From positions 124,001 through 188,000 of the forward strand of contig CP140043.1 in NCBI GenBank assembly GCA_039830055.1: a stretch of DNA of 64,000 bases, given 5' to 3'. Position 1 is the first letter of the stretch; every line of letters begins with the position of its first letter. Both the position numbers and the translations under genes were made by a program. The stretch comes from Buchnera aphidicola (Schlechtendalia peitan). Lineage in GTDB: Bacteria > Pseudomonadota > Gammaproteobacteria > Enterobacterales > Enterobacteriaceae. The notes under the pieces are model-generated. The model was not told the origin of the DNA and did no database searches. It was given only the letters and a program-made list of their open reading frames with translations. Shown here piece after piece: positions 52,960-62,594 of the stretch.

Positions 52960-53773
52960 TATCTATTTGTAATTAGTATTTTTAATCAACGAATGTTATT
53001 AATAATTGTTCGATTGTTTATAATAACTATACTATTTCAGTTAAATATTTTAATAAATATTTATGTGTAATATATATGTTAAAAAAATAATTGAATCTCT
53101 TATTGTTAATTTTAATTTTTATTCAAACATGTAATATTTAAAGAATCAATTAATCTTATCTATTGATTATAGAAATTTTAGATACTTTAAAAGATACACA
53201 TATGTTTTGTAAAAAATAAGATGTCGAATTATGTATATTTTATGTTATATGTAAGTTCATAGAGTTGTTATAAGATTTGTTTTTATTTAGAATGTATAAA
53301 TTTATTGTATTTAATTATAGTACAAGGAAATGTGTTGTTTATGTTACATGTAATGTTTGCTAACATGTTATGTTTCAATAACAATAAGTCACGTGTATAT
53401 AATTTTTGTATATGTTATTTACATGTAATTAAAATTTTTTATTTATATAGTAAATGTTCTAATTACGCTAGATAAAAAAGATAATGGTTTATATTTTTCT
53501 TTCATTAATGTAAATTTTTATTAAAATATTATGTATTATAAAGTATATATTTAATATTGAGGATATTTTTTTTGAATACGGTATTGTAGTCTAAAACATA
53601 TAAATAGCTATATATTTAGTTAATTTTTTTAAAACAGTTTATATTGCAGACCAAACTAAAAAATTTAATTTAAATGTGTTAAAAAATAAAATTTACAATT
53701 TTTTTAGAATATGTTTACAATGAAATACTATAGTATCTTATTTTAAATAAAGTATTTATTTTTAATTAAATAT
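52960..53773. other. 814-base nuoN-folC spacer
   Basis: AT-rich, without a recognised gene or remnant. In E. coli different genes follow nuoN, so this is a rearrangement or deletion junction in the symbiont lineage. Its only regular feature is the palindrome group at 53344-53428. Confidence 0.6.
53344..53428. repeat. Three 10-bp palindromes centred on ACATGT
   Basis: TTACATGTAA at 53344-53353 and 53419-53428, and TAACATGTTA at 53361-53370. Each is a perfect palindrome and all lie within 85 bases. They could be operator half-site dimers; no known regulator is assigned. Confidence 0.45.
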
Positions 53774-55027
53774 ATGAATAATAATATTGCTAATTTTTTT
53801 ACCCTTTCTGATTGGTTAAATTATCTTAAAAAATTTCGTTTAAATGTTAAATACAACTGCTTTAAGAATGTTATATTTATTGCAAAAAAAATAGGAATAT
53901 TAAAATTAGATGCATTTATTTATATAGTAGGTGGAACAAATGGGAAGGGGACAACTTGCTTTGTATTAGAAAAAATGTTTTTAGCTATGGGTTATCGAGT
54001 GGGATTATATACTTCCCCACATTTATTTAAGTATACTGAACGTGTTCGAATTAATGGATGCGAATTAGATGAGAATTTGCATATTTCTGCTTTTATAACT
54101 GTTGAAAATGCACGCAGTACATTGTCTTTAACGTATTATGATTTTATTACTTTATCTGCTTTGTATTTATTTAAGTATTATAGAAAATTAGACATAGTCA
54201 TTTTAGAAGTTGGTGTAGGTGGAAGATTAGATGCTACTAATATTATTGATCCAGATGTTTCTGTTATTACAAACATAGCAATAGATCACATTGAAATTTT
54301 AGGAAAAAATCGTGATTTAATTAGTATTGAAAAATCAGGCATTTTACGAAAAAATAAAATTGCAATTATTTCTGAAAAAAATATTCCACGTAGTATACAA
54401 CATATTATTAAGTACAATCAAGTAAATGTAAAATTGATACATCAAGATTGGAATTATAGAAAATATGATAATAATTGGGCTTTTATTAGTAAACGTGTGT
54501 GTTTTTTAGATCTTCCTATTCCTAAGGTATCTCTTATAAATACTGCTACAGCATTAGCAGCTATTACTGAATCCAATTTTTTTATAAAAAAAAGCATAAT
54601 AAAAAATTGTATTAATCACATTCAGATTCCTGGTCGATATCAAATATTATCTTATAATCCTACAGTAATTCTCGATGTAGCACATAATTTTCATGCTACT
54701 CAACATTTATTCAATCAGCTTATAGTCATGAAAAAAATCGGTAAAATACATGCTATAGTAGGAATATTAAAAACTAAAAATATTGTAGAAGTTGTTACTC
54801 CATTAATTTCGATAGTTGATCATTGGTATTGTATTAGATTAAACACGAAAAGAAGTGCTTCTGAAGATAAAATTATGAAATGTTTACCTATTGGTTCTTC
54901 TAAATTTTTTTCTAGTATTAACTATGCTTGGAAAGAAGTACAAAGAGTTGTGGATATAACAGATATTATAATAGTCTTTGGATCTTTTGTAACAGTTCGT
55001 GAAATATCTATTTTGTTAAAAATTTAA
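53774..55027 (+). CDS. folC: Dihydrofolate synthase/folylpolyglutamate synthase
   Basis: Adds glutamate to dihydropteroate and folates (Mur-ligase-like fold). 417 residues (E. coli 422). ATP P-loop GGTNGKGTTC near residue 53, the TSPHLFKYTERVRING block, VGVGGRLDATN, and the C-terminal ILDVAHN. It supplies folates acted upon by FolA. Followed by cvpA. Confidence 0.95.
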   Translation: MNNNIANFFTLSDWLNYLKKFRLNVKYNCFKNVIFIAKKIGILKLDAFIYIVGGTNGKGTTCFVLEKMFLAMGYRVGLYTSPHLFKYTERVRINGCELDENLHISAFITVENARSTLSLTYYDFITLSALYLFKYYRKLDIVILEVGVGGRLDATNIIDPDVSVITNIAIDHIEILGKNRDLISIEKSGILRKNKIAIISEKNIPRSIQHIIKYNQVNVKLIHQDWNYRKYDNNWAFISKRVCFLDLPIPKVSLINTATALAAITESNFFIKKSIIKNCINHIQIPGRYQILSYNPTVILDVAHNFHATQHLFNQLIVMKKIGKIHAIVGILKTKNIVEVVTPLISIVDHWYCIRLNTKRSASEDKIMKCLPIGSSKFFSSINYAWKEVQRVVDITDIIIVFGSFVTVREISILLKI

Positions 55028-55091
55028 AAATATGTAATCTAATAAGTATATTTATTATGTTTTGTATTATAACAAAAAAATTGAATATTGT

Positions 55092-55568
55092 ATGAATACA
55101 ATAGATTATTGTTCAATAGTAATAATAATTATTTCTGCTATAACAAGTTTTTTTCGTGGTTTTATTCAAGAAGTTGCATCTATAACAGTTTGGGGAATTG
55201 GAATATATATATTATTTAAATATTATTCTATATTTTGTTTTTCTCAGGTATATATTCATAATAAGATTATAAGATATGTAATTAATTTTTTAATTTTTAT
55301 GTTTTTTTTACTAGTTATAAAATTTATATTGCATTATTTTGTAATGATATTTATAAAAAAGTTTCATTTATTTCTTGTAAATAAAATATTAGGAATATTT
55401 TTTGGTGTGGCTAGAGGAATATTTTTAATTTGTATTATATTATTTTTTCTAGAATTTTCAACTAATTTTGTTCATAGTCAGAGTTTTAAAACTTCTTTAT
55501 TAATTCCTTATTACAATTATTTTATCAAATTATTTTTAAAACTGTTTATAAGAAAAATTTTAATGTAA
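55092..55568 (+). CDS. cvpA: CvpA-family inner-membrane protein
   Basis: Membrane protein needed in E. coli for colicin V export and normal envelope function; its molecular role is unsettled. From ATG 55092 it is 158 residues (E. coli 162); a TTG at 55062 adds ten unsupported residues. About four membrane helices, with the family's RGFIQE turn near 30 and ILGIFFGVARGI. The gene follows folC, a partly E. coli-like context (folC-dedD-cvpA), with dedD lost. Confidence 0.88.
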   Translation: MNTIDYCSIVIIIISAITSFFRGFIQEVASITVWGIGIYILFKYYSIFCFSQVYIHNKIIRYVINFLIFMFFLLVIKFILHYFVMIFIKKFHLFLVNKILGIFFGVARGIFLICIILFFLEFSTNFVHSQSFKTSLLIPYYNYFIKLFLKLFIRKILM

Positions 55569-55647
55569 GATATATAATAAAATGTTATATAAAAATTTTA
55601 TTTAGAGTTAAATTATTTTAAAATTTAGAAAACATGTTATAAATTAT

Positions 55648-55692
55648 TTTTGAGTACAGTAAATAAATATAATAATTTTATTGTACTCAAAA
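55648..55692. repeat. Long inverted repeat between convergent cvpA and prs
   Basis: TTTTGAGTACA (55648-55658) pairs with TGTACTCAAAA (55682-55692). The stem extends inward through one G-T pair and four A-T pairs to 16 bp, with a 13-base loop. T runs are on the 5' side and A runs on the 3' side of each strand, opposite to an intrinsic terminator, so a stability or processing hairpin is likelier. Confidence 0.55.
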
Positions 55693-55705
55693 TGTTTTAT
55701 AATAA

Positions 55706-56653
55706 TCAGTGTTCAAACATAGCTGATATAGATTCTTCATTACTGATTCTGCGAATGGCTTCTGCTAACATTCCAGATAGTGTTAATGTGCGTACATTAG
55801 AAAGTATTTTAATATTTATTGACAAAGGAATTGTATCACATACTATTACTTCGTTAATAGCTGAATTTTTTAAATTTTCTGCTGCGTTTCCTGAAAAAAT
55901 TGGATGGGTTGCATATGCAAATACTCGTTTTGCACCATGATTTTTAAGTGCTTCAGCAGCTTTACACAATGTGCCCCCTGTATCGATCATATCGTCAACT
56001 AAGATGCAATCTCGATTAACTACATCACCTATTATATGCATGACTTGAGATACGTTGGAATGAGGTCGACGTTTATCAATAATGGCCATATCTGTGTCAT
56101 GTAATAATTTTGCAATTGCTCTTGCTCTTACAACTCCACCTATATCTGGAGAAACTACTATAGGATTTTCTAAATCTATTTGTAACATATCTTCTAATAA
56201 AATTAAACTTCCAAATACATTATCTACAGGTACATCAAAAAATCCCTGGATTTGTTCAGCATGAAGATCTACTGTTAATACTCGATCTATTCCGATGCTA
56301 GAAAAAAAATCAGCTATAACTTTTGCAGTAATTGGAACTCGAGATGAACGAACTCGTCGATCTTGTCTAGCATATCCAAAATAAGGAATTACAGCTGTTA
56401 TTCGCCCCGCAGATGCTCGTCTTAAAGCATCTACCATTACTATTAATTCCATTAGGTTATCATTTGTAGGATAACAAGTTGATTGAATAATAAATACATC
56501 ATTTCCACGAACATTTTCATTAATTTGAACACTAATTTCTCCATCACTAAATCGTCCTACTGATGCATTTCCTAATGTCATGTATAACTGATCAGCAATA
56601 GATTTTGCTAAATTTGGTACAGAGTTTCCAGAAAATAATTTCATATCAGGCAC
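55706..56653 (-). CDS. prs: Ribose-phosphate pyrophosphokinase
   Basis: Makes PRPP for purines, pyrimidines, histidine, tryptophan and NAD. From GTG 56653 it is 315 residues, the E. coli length, and that GTG codon is also the E. coli start. GAGGTG lies 6 bases upstream. Blocks FGYARQDR (catalytic loop), the PRPP site DDMIDTGGT and the invariant C-terminus [15 protein letters not shown]. The sequence is exceptionally conserved for this genome. Third gene of the lolB-ispE-prs unit, as in E. coli. Confidence 0.97.
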   Translation of the reverse strand: MPDMKLFSGNSVPNLAKSIADQLYMTLGNASVGRFSDGEISVQINENVRGNDVFIIQSTCYPTNDNLMELIVMVDALRRASAGRITAVIPYFGYARQDRRVRSSRVPITAKVIADFFSSIGIDRVLTVDLHAEQIQGFFDVPVDNVFGSLILLEDMLQIDLENPIVVSPDIGGVVRARAIAKLLHDTDMAIIDKRRPHSNVSQVMHIIGDVVNRDCILVDDMIDTGGTLCKAAEALKNHGAKRVFAYATHPIFSGNAAENLKNSAINEVIVCDTIPLSINIKILSNVRTLTLSGMLAEAIRRISNEESISAMFEH

Positions 56654-56694
56654 GAGAAACACCTCAGCGTATAAAATAAATACAATTTTTATAG

Positions 56695-57537
56695 TTATTT
56701 ATGTAATATTGAAGTATTAGAGCTACTTACAACAACTCCATACATATTTATTGGTAGTATAGAAAGTATTTCGTTTGCATCTTTTTGTGAATGAAATTCA
56801 GAAAAAACACACGATCCTGTTCCTGTTATTCTAGATGGAGCATATTGAGTTAACCATTTTATTAAATTTTTTATTATATGAAATTTTTGTGTTATAAGAT
56901 TTTCACAATCATTTTTAAATGGAGTATTTAATAATAGATGAATACATTTTTTTTTTGAATTTCTATGTAAGCTTGGATGAGAAAAAATTTCTTTAGTAGA
57001 AATTTTAATATTTGGATAAGTAATTAAGTACCATTTTTTTTTTGTTTTTATTGGATGTAATATATTACCTATGCCTTCTGCTATTGATGTTTTCCCCATA
57101 ACGAAAACAGGAACATCAGCTCCTAGTTTTTTTCCAAAGTTTGCTATTTGTGATTTTTTAAAATTTATATTCCATAATTTATTTAATGCAACTAAGGTTG
57201 TTGCAGCATTAGAAGATCCACCCCCCATTCCCCCCCCTATTGGTATATTTTTTTTTATATAGATGTTAGCTCCTAATTTTGAAGAACAACATTTTAAAAT
57301 ATTTGCTTTTTTTTTTAATAACTTTGCTGCTTTAATAATGATATTTTTAGAATTTGGTATGTTTTGTATACGTGTTAATAATTTTATATGTCCACTTTTG
57401 TTGGGAATAATGTATATTGTATCTCCGTAATTCAATAATTGAAATAATGTTTGAATATTATGATAACCATCAGTTCGCATTCCTATAATATATAAAAAAA
57501 GATTTATTTTAGCAGGAGAAAACCAAATATTTTTCAT
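56695..57537 (-). CDS. ispE: 4-diphosphocytidyl-2-C-methyl-D-erythritol kinase
   Basis: GHMP-family kinase of the MEP isoprenoid pathway. From the ATG at 57537, which overlaps the lolB stop as ATGA, it is 280 residues (E. coli 283); an upstream in-frame start at 57552 is less likely. N-terminal [11 protein letters not shown], the GHMP ATP loop [14 protein letters not shown] (about 95-108), and GADVPVF. Two coding runs of ten A (57307-57316 and in the HRNSKKKC region near 56951) remain in frame, a useful contrast with pheS and ribF. Confidence 0.95.
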   Translation of the reverse strand: MKNIWFSPAKINLFLYIIGMRTDGYHNIQTLFQLLNYGDTIYIIPNKSGHIKLLTRIQNIPNSKNIIIKAAKLLKKKANILKCCSSKLGANIYIKKNIPIGGGMGGGSSNAATTLVALNKLWNINFKKSQIANFGKKLGADVPVFVMGKTSIAEGIGNILHPIKTKKKWYLITYPNIKISTKEIFSHPSLHRNSKKKCIHLLLNTPFKNDCENLITQKFHIIKNLIKWLTQYAPSRITGTGSCVFSEFHSQKDANEILSILPINMYGVVVSSSNTSILHK

Positions 57538-58139
57538 GACTTTATAATCCAAGTATTAATATATAAAGTAATAGAATTATTTCCTTGGTTCATTTTAATT
57601 AAATTAGGAAAAAATGGAAAATTACTATTTTTATAATAATATGTAATTGTCCATAATTTATCTTTGTAAAAATGCTTTAGTACATGTATATGCATATTTT
57701 TTCGAAAGGTGTGAATGTTGTATTTGTTTGGTAGTTCAGTAATCCATATATTAAAATAATTTAATGGAATTATAAAACCAGTAACTTTAAATAAATCTAT
57801 TTCTGGTTTTAGACTAGTATATATTTTTTTTTGTTTATCAATAATTTTCAAAATTTTATTTTTAAAAATAATTTTTAATTGAATTTGTCCAATAAAATTA
57901 ATAAATGTTATCGAATAGTCGTTAGGAGAAAATTGTTGTAAAAAAAATTTACTAAAAATTTTTTTTTTATGTGAACGAAGTAATAAATTTCCATTTATTT
58001 GAAATGTTTGTTTTTTCTTGAAAATATTGTTTGTGTTATTTTGTATAACGTGATTTCTTAATGTGTTAGATGCATTAATAGAGCATGAAGTATATATTAA
58101 ACTAAATATTATAATGAATAAAAAATGCTTAAATTGCAT
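57534..58139 (-). CDS. lolB: Outer-membrane lipoprotein receptor LolB
   Basis: Accepts lipoproteins from LolA and inserts them into the outer membrane. 201 residues (E. coli 207). A lipoprotein signal ends in LIYTSC (Cys19), so it is itself an LspA substrate. Weak overall identity, but the GNLLL, FFLQQFSPNDY, GFIIPLNYFNIWITELP and C-terminal NTWIIK blocks follow E. coli LolB in order. First gene of lolB-ispE-prs. Ten A in HKKKI are in frame. Position in the operon strengthens the call. Confidence 0.88.
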   Translation of the reverse strand: MQFKHFLFIIIFSLIYTSCSINASNTLRNHVIQNNTNNIFKKKQTFQINGNLLLRSHKKKIFSKFFLQQFSPNDYSITFINFIGQIQLKIIFKNKILKIIDKQKKIYTSLKPEIDLFKVTGFIIPLNYFNIWITELPNKYNIHTFRKNMHIHVLKHFYKDKLWTITYYYKNSNFPFFPNLIKMNQGNNSITLYINTWIIKS

Positions 58140-58476
58140 ATATAGTAAAAAGATTCAGTGTTTTTAATTGTATTTTTGTTAATAATATTATTATTTTCTA
58201 TCATTTTAATATAAATGGAAGTATAAATTATTTTTCTACAAATAACGTTACAATTAACATTGTAAAATAAATTTTAGATTTTATATTAATATTAAAAAGT
58301 TTTATGATATTTTAAATGAGTGTAATTTAATATTAGTATAGCTTTTAATACAGTAATTTAATAGAATATTTATATACTTTGAAATAATAATTTATGTATT
58401 TTTTATTTACGATCTGTAAAAGAAATTAAAGTATGTGTATAATTATATATATTAATTAATTTCAAAGTATTTTAAA
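58140..58476. other. Divergent lolB/prfA spacer (hemA position)
   Basis: 337 AT-rich bases where E. coli has hemA upstream of prfA. No hemA remnant can be read. It must contain promoters for lolB-ispE-prs and prfA-prmC. Confidence 0.6.
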
Positions 58477-59559
58477 GTGAAAAGTTCTATTATACGAAAA
58501 TTAGAAGATCTGCATAGAAGATATGAAGAAATAGAGCATATGCTATCTGATATTGGAATTATATCTAACCAGGATATATTTCGAAAGTTGTCTAAGGAAT
58601 ATTTGGAGTTATCTGACATTAATAATTGTTTTGTTAATTGGAAAAGAAATGAACATGAAAAAAAAACAATTTCTTGTTTATTAAAAGATTCTGAATTACA
58701 TGATATGGCTGAAGCAGAACTAAAAATAATTTTTGCTAATCAAGTTAAATTAGAACGTAAGTTAAAAACATTATTATTGCCTAATGATCCATTTGATAAA
58801 AGAAGTTGTTTTATCGAAATACGATCGGCTACAGGTGGAGATGAAGCAGCTATTTTTGCTGGAAATTTGTTTAGAATGTATGTTAAATATTCAGAGATGT
58901 GTCGTTGGAAAACGAAAGTAATTAATGCAAATTATAGTGATCAAGGAGGATTCAAAGATGTAATAATGCAAATTACTGGAAATGGAGTATGTGGAAAACT
59001 AAAGTTTGAATCTGGAGGTCATAGAGTCCAAAGGGTTCCTAAAACAGAATCACAAGGTAGAATTCATACTTCAACTTGTACAGTAGCTGTTATTCCTGTA
59101 GTTCCAAGAGAAGAAATACAAAAAATTAATCCTAGTGATTTAAAAATCGATACTTTTAGATCTTCAGGAGCAGGTGGACAACATGTTAATACAACAGATT
59201 CTGCAATTAGAATTACTCATATTCCTACTGGACATGTCGTAGAATGTCAAGATGAACGGTCTCAACATAAAAATAAAGCGAAAGCGTTATCTGTTTTAGT
59301 GTCAAGAATCCAGTCAGAACAGTTCTCTAAGCAGCAAGAAAAAGATGCTATTATGCGACGTGGTCTTTTAGGTAGTGGAATGCGATCTGATAGAAATAGA
59401 ACGTACAATTTTTCTAAAAATAGAGTTACTGATCATAGAATTAATTTAGTATTATATTCACTTGATGAAGTATTGAATGGGAAACTAGATTTATTAGTGG
59501 AACCCATAATTCAAGAATATCAAGCTAGCTATTTATCAAAATTTTTTAAAAAATATTAA
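58477..59559 (+). CDS. prfA: Peptide chain release factor 1
   Basis: Terminates translation at UAA and UAG. 360 residues from GTG 58477, the E. coli length. The GGQ peptidyl-hydrolysis loop is in [11 protein letters not shown]. The codon-recognition tripeptide at the RF1 PxT position reads P-K-T (E. coli PAT). It is followed 2 bases later by prmC, whose product methylates the GGQ glutamine. Confidence 0.97.
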   Translation: MKSSIIRKLEDLHRRYEEIEHMLSDIGIISNQDIFRKLSKEYLELSDINNCFVNWKRNEHEKKTISCLLKDSELHDMAEAELKIIFANQVKLERKLKTLLLPNDPFDKRSCFIEIRSATGGDEAAIFAGNLFRMYVKYSEMCRWKTKVINANYSDQGGFKDVIMQITGNGVCGKLKFESGGHRVQRVPKTESQGRIHTSTCTVAVIPVVPREEIQKINPSDLKIDTFRSSGAGGQHVNTTDSAIRITHIPTGHVVECQDERSQHKNKAKALSVLVSRIQSEQFSKQQEKDAIMRRGLLGSGMRSDRNRTYNFSKNRVTDHRINLVLYSLDEVLNGKLDLLVEPIIQEYQASYLSKFFKKY

Positions 59560-59561
59560 TA

Positions 59562-60401
59562 ATGAATATTGAATCTTGGTTGCATATAGCATATTTACAA
59601 TTAAAAAGTATTAATAACAATAATAATGCTAAATTAGATTCAGAAATTTTACTTAGCTACGTTTTTAATAAAGACATTAGTTGGTTAATTAGTAATAGTG
59701 ATTTAGAATTAACTGCGAATATTTTGAAAGTATTAGATAATTTATTAAAACGTAGAATGTATGGTGAACCTATTGCTTATTTAATTAAAAAAAAAGAATT
59801 TTGGTCATTACCCTTTGTTGTATCAAAATTTACTTTAATACCACGTCCAGATACTGAAATTTTAGTAGAAAATACTTTAACAAGGTTAAATAATTGTACT
59901 TATAAAAAAATTTTAGATCTAGGTACAGGTTGTGGTTGCATAGCATTAGCATTAGCGAGTATGAAGTTAGATTGTTGTATTACAGGTGTAGATTGTGTTC
60001 GTGAATCCATTGAGATCGCTAAAAAGAATGCGAAAATATTACAATTTAATAATGTTATATTTTTTCATAGTTTTTGGTTTTCTTTTGTTAATGATACATT
60101 TGATATTATTGTTAGCAATCCCCCATACATTAGTTTGAATGAAGTTAAAAATTTAGATAATGAATTATTATTTGAACCTCTTATAGCATTAATTTCTTCG
60201 GAAAATGGATTGGGTGCTATTCGACATATTATTAAGAATGCTAAAACTTATTTAAAAAATATGGGTTGGCTATTGATAGAACATGGGTGGATGCAAAAAG
60301 AATGTGTGCAAAAATTGTTTAAAAGATACAATTTTTTTAATATAGGCACTTATCAAGATTATTCTGGAAATAACAGAGTCACAGTTGGTCAAAAAAGATA
60401 A
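59562..60401 (+). CDS. prmC: Release-factor glutamine methyltransferase
   Basis: SAM-dependent N5-methylation of the glutamine in the GGQ motif of RF1 and RF2. 279 residues (E. coli 277). N-terminal helical substrate domain (1-85), SAM motif DLGTGCGCIALALA (about 128), and catalytic SNPPYIS. Overlaps functionally and lies only 2 bases after prfA. Confidence 0.96.
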   Translation: MNIESWLHIAYLQLKSINNNNNAKLDSEILLSYVFNKDISWLISNSDLELTANILKVLDNLLKRRMYGEPIAYLIKKKEFWSLPFVVSKFTLIPRPDTEILVENTLTRLNNCTYKKILDLGTGCGCIALALASMKLDCCITGVDCVRESIEIAKKNAKILQFNNVIFFHSFWFSFVNDTFDIIVSNPPYISLNEVKNLDNELLFEPLIALISSENGLGAIRHIIKNAKTYLKNMGWLLIEHGWMQKECVQKLFKRYNFFNIGTYQDYSGNNRVTVGQKR

Positions 60402-60559
60402 ATACAAATTTTATGTTTTTAACTTATTATTGAGTAATACTATTAAAAATTTTTAATGATTTATATTATAAAAGTTTTATTTACATATATAGATAAATAA
60501 CAATTTTAATTTATTAGTTAAATAGGTAGTTATTTATATTACAATTATTTGGAAAAAAT

Positions 60560-61369
60560 ATGACATCTTTTTTTGATTATGACGTCTCTAAGTCACCATT
60601 ATGTGAATCAATTATTACTGCATTGCGTTTTATTAGATCAGATTTTCCTACTAATTTCGTTATTCAAGAATTAGAAAATAGAGTAGAAGAAGCTAAATTG
60701 TACGTAGCATCTGAAACAGATATATATTTTAAGTTAAAAAGATTAATAGAATTATTTTATGGCTGTTGGAAATTTGGAGGTGCTACTGGAATTTATAAAT
60801 TGTCAGATGTTTTGTGGTTAGATAATGTTTTAAAAACTCGTCAAGGAACAGCGGTTTCGTTAGGAGCAATATTTTTACATATTGCACAACAATTATATCT
60901 TCCTCTGATGCCTGTTATTTTTCCTACACAATTAATTTTGCGTATCGATAAATTCAATGAAAAAACATGGTTGATTAACCCCTTTAATGGAGAAACATTA
61001 AATGAACATGTTTTAGAAGTGTGGTTAAAAGGGAATATAAGTCCTACAGCAGCATTGTATAAAAATGATTTAGAAAGGGCTCAATATTTAACGGTTATTC
61101 GAAAAATGCTTGATATGTTAAAAAATGCGTTAATAGATGAAAAAAAAATGGAATTAGCATTGAATGTGAGCAATGTTCTATTAAAAATTAATCCCAATGA
61201 TCCTTATGAAATACGTGATCGGGGCTTAATATATGCTCAATTAGAATGTCATCATGTTGCGTTAACTGATTTAATTTATTTTGTTGAACATTGTCCTGAA
61301 GATCCTATAAGTGAAATAATAAAAATTCAAATTCATTCGATAGAAAAGAAAAAAATGACATTACATTAA
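60560..61369 (+). CDS. sirB1: SirB1 (YchA), transglutaminase-like/TPR protein
   Basis: 269 residues, equal to E. coli YchA/SirB1. An N-terminal transglutaminase-like region with GVAVSLG-like GTAVSLGAIFLHIA, and a C-terminal TPR-like stretch (about 195-260) with NPNDPYEIRDRGLIYAQL. Biochemical role unknown. Order prfA-prmC-sirB1 follows E. coli, with sirB2 lost between prmC and this gene. Confidence 0.9.
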   Translation: MTSFFDYDVSKSPLCESIITALRFIRSDFPTNFVIQELENRVEEAKLYVASETDIYFKLKRLIELFYGCWKFGGATGIYKLSDVLWLDNVLKTRQGTAVSLGAIFLHIAQQLYLPLMPVIFPTQLILRIDKFNEKTWLINPFNGETLNEHVLEVWLKGNISPTAALYKNDLERAQYLTVIRKMLDMLKNALIDEKKMELALNVSNVLLKINPNDPYEIRDRGLIYAQLECHHVALTDLIYFVEHCPEDPISEIIKIQIHSIEKKKMTLH

Positions 61370-61398
61370 ATAAATAGTTTTAAAAACATTGTATTGAA

Positions 61399-61431
61399 AA
61401 AATTTTATTAATAATATAATAATAAAATTTT
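61399..61431. repeat. AT-only 12-bp hairpin between convergent sirB1 and nadE
   Basis: AAAATTTTATTA (61399-61410) pairs with TAATAAAATTTT (61420-61431) around nine bases. A second, contiguous palindrome CTATTTTAAAATAG lies at 61455-61468. Both are in the 224-base spacer of two converging genes; a weak bidirectional 3'-end role is possible, or chance in AT-rich DNA. Confidence 0.4.
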
Positions 61432-61593
61432 GATTATTTTAAACTAACATTTTTCTATTTTAAAATAGAGTTTGTATTAAATGTTAAATTTTAATATTTG
61501 TATAGTACTATGATATAAATTATTTATTAAATTAGTAGAATTATTTAATATTGTTGATTTTTAAAATTGATATTATATTGCAATAGTAAAATA

Positions 61594-62433
61594 TTATGTG
61601 CAAACATATCGTTGTTTAAAAAAAGTATTAGGTGTAATAGGTACTTGACGTTTATGTTGAGTATCAGCATAATATTTTTCAATTATTAATTGACTTTTTT
61701 TATTAATTTTTTTTCCTTCTAGATAAGCATCGATATCAGAATAAGTAATACCTAAAATTTCTTCATCGGTTTTATATGGATGTGTATCTTCTAAATTTGC
61801 CCGAGGTTTTTTAAGATATAAATGAGGTGGGCATTTTAATGTTTTTAACAATAATTTTCCTTGTTTTTTATTTAATTCTGAGATGGGATTGATATCAGCT
61901 CCTCCATCTCCGTATTTTGTAAAAAAACCAGTGATAGCTTCAGAAGCATGATCAGTACCAATAACGATTCCATTATTTATACTAGCAATGTTATATTGTA
62001 TTTTCATTCTTTCTCTAGCTTTGTTGTTTTCTCGCATGTGATTAGATATTTGTATTCCCTCTTTCTTAAATAATTGTTCTATACTTAATACAGAATGTTT
62101 TATATTTATATTAAATATTTTTTGGGGTCGAATAAATTTTATTGCATCTTGACAATCTTTAAAATCTATTTGTTTTCCGTATGGCAAGCATAATACAATA
62201 AGTTTATAAATTTCATAACTATAATTTTTATTTAGTTCTTGAATTGCTAATTGACATAATTTCCCCGTTAAAGTAGAATCTTGTCCACCACTAATTCCTA
62301 AAATTAACGTTTTTATTTTGTTATTATTTAACATGTATGTTTTAATAAAGTTAATTATTCTATGAATTTCAAATTTTGGATTAATAGTAGATTTTACACC
62401 TAATGTTTTGATAATTTTTCTTTGTAAATTCAT
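61594..62433 (-). CDS. nadE: NAD synthetase (ammonia-dependent)
   Basis: Last step of NAD synthesis, amidating deamido-NAD. 279 residues (E. coli 275). ATP-pyrophosphatase P-loop SGGQDS at 48-53, GTDHASEAITGFFTKYGDGGADINP block, and the C-terminal HKRQVP. No glutaminase domain. NAD made here serves NuoEFG and DapB. It is divergent from ackA. Confidence 0.96.
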   Translation of the reverse strand: MNLQRKIIKTLGVKSTINPKFEIHRIINFIKTYMLNNNKIKTLILGISGGQDSTLTGKLCQLAIQELNKNYSYEIYKLIVLCLPYGKQIDFKDCQDAIKFIRPQKIFNINIKHSVLSIEQLFKKEGIQISNHMRENNKARERMKIQYNIASINNGIVIGTDHASEAITGFFTKYGDGGADINPISELNKKQGKLLLKTLKCPPHLYLKKPRANLEDTHPYKTDEEILGITYSDIDAYLEGKKINKKSQLIIEKYYADTQHKRQVPITPNTFFKQRYVCT

Positions 62434-62594
62434 AATTTATTTTTTTACGTTTTAAAATATTTTAAAGAATATATCATATAATAAGTTTTATAAAAGTACA
62501 TTAAAGTTTAATTATTTTTTTATAATTATTAAGAAATTTTAAAAATATTATTCATAAAAAGTAATATATTTTATAGATTTAGGTAACCTTAATC

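Noticed and set aside
58981..59060. RF1 recognition tripeptide PKT instead of the E. coli PAT
   Set aside because: The RF1 motif is PxT with a variable middle residue, so this is a tolerated variation, not evidence of codon reassignment.
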